A stretch of 7,742 nucleotides of DNA from a bacterium (GTDB taxonomy: Bacteria; Actinomycetota; Humimicrobiia; Humimicrobiales; Humimicrobiaceae): contig JAUWQC010000044.1 in assembly GCA_030611285.1 (NCBI GenBank), positions 1-7,742 of the forward strand. Direction: 5' to 3'. A model generated the notes under the pieces. That model had not been told where the DNA came from. It made no database searches and saw only the letters and a list, made by a program, of their open reading frames with translations. Numbering within the stretch: the stretch's first letter is position 1; every line of letters starts with the position of its first letter. The position numbers were made by a program, and so were the translations under genes. Positions 5,975 through 7,742 of the stretch are shown one piece after another.

Positions 5975-6796
5975 TTAATAATTATAAATTTCTACAAGCA
6001 AGCCTTCCCTATCCCTGAGATAAAGAGTGTCGTGATCATTATTCCATATTGGTTTTGAACTGCCCCAGTAGAATTTACCTTCACCATCTTTGCCGCTTCC
6101 TGTAAAAAGACATATGGTAGAGGCGGGCTCAAAAATATAACTTCCAAACTTATTATAGATACTGGTTCCGCTGTCCTTTACTGTCCAGCCGTAAATATTG
6201 ACCGAATTAGTCCCAATATTTTTTATTATCACATACTCATCATTTAAATTCAGATTATCATTACCGCCGGCATTATAATTGATATCAATCTTTACAATAT
6301 CTATTTTTGATTTCTCCCACAAACCCAGATTATTTGATCTTGCATAGCGTTCTGCCGCTAAAAATTTCTCTGTATATTTTACATCGGGAGGATAGGTGTA
6401 TGTATTCGCAAATCCTCTTTTTACCATCTCAAGATTTACAAACAGATTATCCATATATACATACCTTAACAATCGGCCATATTTATCCACTTCAGATATG
6501 TCTTTTTCTAAAACAACCTCATTACCCAGAACCATTGCTTCCAAAACTTCCCTGGCCTCTCCATAAAAATACATGCCATACTCAGGAGTATTAATTCCAA
6601 TTAATCTTACCCTGCTGTTATCTGAAAGGATTATAGTATCACCATCTACTACTTCCTTTACTATAAAACCACTGCTGCTGACATCATTATCGCTTCTGCT
6701 ACTGCTGTCCTCATAATCATAATACAGACCGCAGCTGCAAAGAATAATAAGAAAAATTATTATAAAAAGTGGAAGTAATTTTTTTAGGATAGCCAT
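5975..6796 (-). CDS. Lipoprotein thermonuclease (SNase-like) with C-terminal lamin-tail domain
   Basis: This is probably an exported, membrane-anchored nuclease. A hydrophobic signal peptide (about 5-21) ends in the lipobox L-C-S-Cys22, followed by a Ser/Asp-rich spacer (27-43). The SNase domain spans about 44-160: VVDGDTI (49-55), RVRLIGINTPE (62-72), DKYGRLLRYVY (104-114). Arg64, Glu72 and Arg108 correspond to catalytic Arg35, Glu43 and Arg87 of staphylococcal nuclease. The calcium ligand Asp40 is Asn69 here, a change seen in other family members. Residues 166-273 form a lamin-tail domain (EYVIIKNIGTNSVNIYGWTV, 187-206; DTLYLRDREG, 256-265), a beta-sandwich often attached to secreted bacterial nucleases, perhaps for surface or nucleic-acid binding. 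The ATG lies 6 bases after the yacP stop and has no clear ribosome site, so the gene is likely translated by coupling. It converges on accC with two bases between them. Confidence 0.92.
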   Translation of the reverse strand: MAILKKLLPLFIIIFLIILCSCGLYYDYEDSSSRSDNDVSSSGFIVKEVVDGDTIILSDNSRVRLIGINTPEYGMYFYGEAREVLEAMVLGNEVVLEKDISEVDKYGRLLRYVYMDNLFVNLEMVKRGFANTYTYPPDVKYTEKFLAAERYARSNNLGLWEKSKIDIVKIDINYNAGGNDNLNLNDEYVIIKNIGTNSVNIYGWTVKDSGTSIYNKFGSYIFEPASTICLFTGSGKDGEGKFYWGSSKPIWNNDHDTLYLRDREGLLVEIYNY

Positions 6797-6802
6797 TTAA
6801 TT

Positions 6803-7339
6803 TTACTTTTTACGCAGTTCTAAAAACCTCTTTCTTGCCTTTCCACTCAGCCTGTTTTCAAAAGAAAAAAACACCTTATCAGAATTTTTTTTAGAGCAGT
6901 CTATTTTTTCCCTTATTTTATTCTTTAAATCCTTAATCTCCAGACCAAATTCCCTGCTTGATTTCCTGTAAATATTTTTCCTGAAAATCACTTTCTGCTG
7001 CATGTAATCGGATGTAACCACAAATATTCTCCTGTACCCGGCTTCCTTACCTACCAGTTCTTCAATAACATCATCAGCAGTTTCATTTTTTCTTGAATAA
7101 ATAACCTTTATATCATCAACAATCTGTATACCCCTGCTTGAATTATTGCTATTTCTGGCATCAAAAACAACAATAATATCGCAATCTTTCTGATTTTTAT
7201 ACCAGGTAAGATCTGCTATTAGCTTTCCCCTTAGATACGTTAAATTTTCATTGCTCAATTTGTTAGCCTTGAAAAAATTAAATATAAAATTATGTCCATC
7301 TACTATTACTAAATCTTTAGTATCAATTTTCTCTCTCAA
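6803..7339 (-). CDS. yacP: YacP/Rae1-like NYN-domain ribonuclease
   Basis: The protein belongs to the NYN (PIN-like) family. Its Bacillus subtilis member, Rae1/YacP, is a ribosome-associated endoribonuclease that cleaves certain mRNAs in the A site. Seen here are the opening strand LVIVDGHNFIF, then IIVVFDARNS, NETADDVIEELV and VVTSDYMQQ, which supply the expected cluster of acidic metal ligands. The C-terminus is rich in Lys/Arg. The start chosen is TTG at 7339 (178 residues), 4 bases after AGGAG, giving a 17-base overlap with rlmB. An in-frame ATG at 7387 (194 residues) would overlap rlmB by 65 bases and add residues unlike the family's usual N-terminus, which begins close to the VDG strand. 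The gene follows rlmB as in Firmicutes and precedes the nuclease lipoprotein gene by 6 bases. Confidence 0.9.
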   Translation of the reverse strand: MREKIDTKDLVIVDGHNFIFNFFKANKLSNENLTYLRGKLIADLTWYKNQKDCDIIVVFDARNSNNSSRGIQIVDDIKVIYSRKNETADDVIEELVGKEAGYRRIFVVTSDYMQQKVIFRKNIYRKSSREFGLEIKDLKNKIREKIDCSKKNSDKVFFSFENRLSGKARKRFLELRKK

Positions 7340-7742
7340 TTTGCTCCTGTACCTTATATAAAATAATTCCACTTGCAACTGAAACATTTAGCGACTGCAT
7401 TCTGCCGCTAAGTTTAATAGAAATCATAATATCACAACTTGCGCTGACCAATCTACTCATTCCCTTATCCTCACTTCCAAGAACCAGTGCGAGTGGAAGT
7501 GTAAAATTAACTTTATTTAAATATTTTACTTCTGGAGTTATATCCAGCGTTGTTCCATAAATCCAGAATCCCTTATCTTTTAATTCCTTTAAAGTTCTGA
7601 CAATATTTACTACTCTGAATATTTTTATCTCCTCAAGGGCGCCAGCAGAAATCCTGCTAACTCTTTCATTTAAGGCCGCGCTTCTTCTTTTGGGTATAAT
7701 AACCCCCTCAAAACCAAATGCATTACAATTTCTTATTATTGA
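7323..7742 (-). CDS. rlmB: TrmH/SpoU-family RNA 2'-O-methyltransferase, 5' end cut by window edge
   Basis: The frame is open from the last base of the window to a TGA at 7325-7323, giving the C-terminal 139 residues of a protein normally about 250 long. It shows the SpoU/TrmH features IIRNCNAFGFEGVIIPKRRS, LVLGSEDKGMSRLV and SGRMQSLNVSVASGIILY. The last two are motifs 2 and 3, which form the trefoil knot that binds S-adenosylmethionine. RlmB methylates the 2'-OH of G2251 in 23S rRNA, and adjacency to yacP supports this assignment over other SpoU members. Motif 3 usually reads IPM-x-G before SLNVSVA; here it is IKL-S-G, so the usual Pro is Lys. The N-terminal RNA-binding domain and motif 1 are mostly outside. 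The end overlaps the yacP start by 17 bases. Confidence 0.92.
   Translation of the reverse strand, partial: SIIRNCNAFGFEGVIIPKRRSAALNERVSRISAGALEEIKIFRVVNIVRTLKELKDKGFWIYGTTLDITPEVKYLNKVNFTLPLALVLGSEDKGMSRLVSASCDIMISIKLSGRMQSLNVSVASGIILYKVQEQIEREN
7344..7348 (-). promoter_or_regulatory. Ribosome binding site AGGAG deciding the yacP start
   Basis: AGGAG on the minus strand lies 4 bases before the TTG at 7339-7337, inside the 3' end of the rlmB-like gene. No comparable site precedes the ATG at 7387-7385, which favours the shorter yacP product. Confidence 0.55.

Noticed and set aside
6307..6594. Plus-strand 95-codon frame inside the nuclease gene
   Set aside because: It is antisense to the SNase domain, with no ribosome site or family resemblance.
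7340..7387. ATG at 7387 as the yacP start
   Set aside because: It would overlap rlmB by 65 bases, has no ribosome site, and adds residues not expected before the family's first strand; TTG at 7339 has AGGAG in front.

Overview
The window comes from an AT-rich bacterial chromosome. The run of a TrmH/SpoU rRNA methylase gene followed directly by a YacP-type NYN ribonuclease gene is the order known from Gram-positive bacteria. Together with AT-rich codons, many AGA/AGG and ATA codons and clostridial-type Etf/acyl-CoA dehydrogenase genes, it suggests an anaerobic Firmicute or a deep Gram-positive-like lineage such as low-GC Actinobacteria or Atribacterota. The sequence alone cannot decide between them.

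There are three blocks. (1) Bases 1-1930, minus strand: an acyl-CoA dehydrogenase gene followed by etfB, which runs off the left edge. This is an acyl-CoA oxidation or enoyl-CoA reduction module; etfA is probably just outside. (2) Bases 2139-5972, plus strand, diverging from block 1 across a 208-base spacer: a tight three-gene operon. It holds bioY (biotin uptake), a 617-residue fusion protein, and accC (biotin carboxylase). (3) Bases 5975-7742, minus strand, converging on accC with only two bases between the genes: partial rlmB-like rRNA methylase, a yacP/rae1-like ribonuclease, and a lipoprotein thermonuclease with a C-terminal lamin-tail domain.

The most unusual gene is the fusion protein. 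Its first ~440 residues align along their full length with the carboxyltransferase subunit of two-subunit pyruvate carboxylase/oxaloacetate decarboxylase (PycB/OadA). The metal-binding His-x-His is replaced by Cys-Ala-Pro, and several other active-site positions have changed. Its last ~150 residues are a complete AccB-type biotin carboxyl carrier, including the AccB N-terminal segment, the 'thumb' insertion and the biotinylation site EAMKLM. So a carrier of acetyl-CoA-carboxylase type appears joined to a decayed or repurposed carboxyltransferase barrel. It sits between a biotin transporter and an apparently intact biotin carboxylase. No accA/accD-type carboxyltransferase is in the window, so the acceptor substrate is unknown.

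The operon logic is clear. BioY imports biotin, a biotin ligase encoded elsewhere attaches it to Lys579 of the fusion protein, and AccC carboxylates it. The divergent spacer carries several dyads that may be operators or RNA structure. Two start sites need care: etfB, where the family's usual start Met falls on an ATA codon, and yacP, where a TTG with a good ribosome binding site is preferred to an upstream ATG deep inside rlmB.
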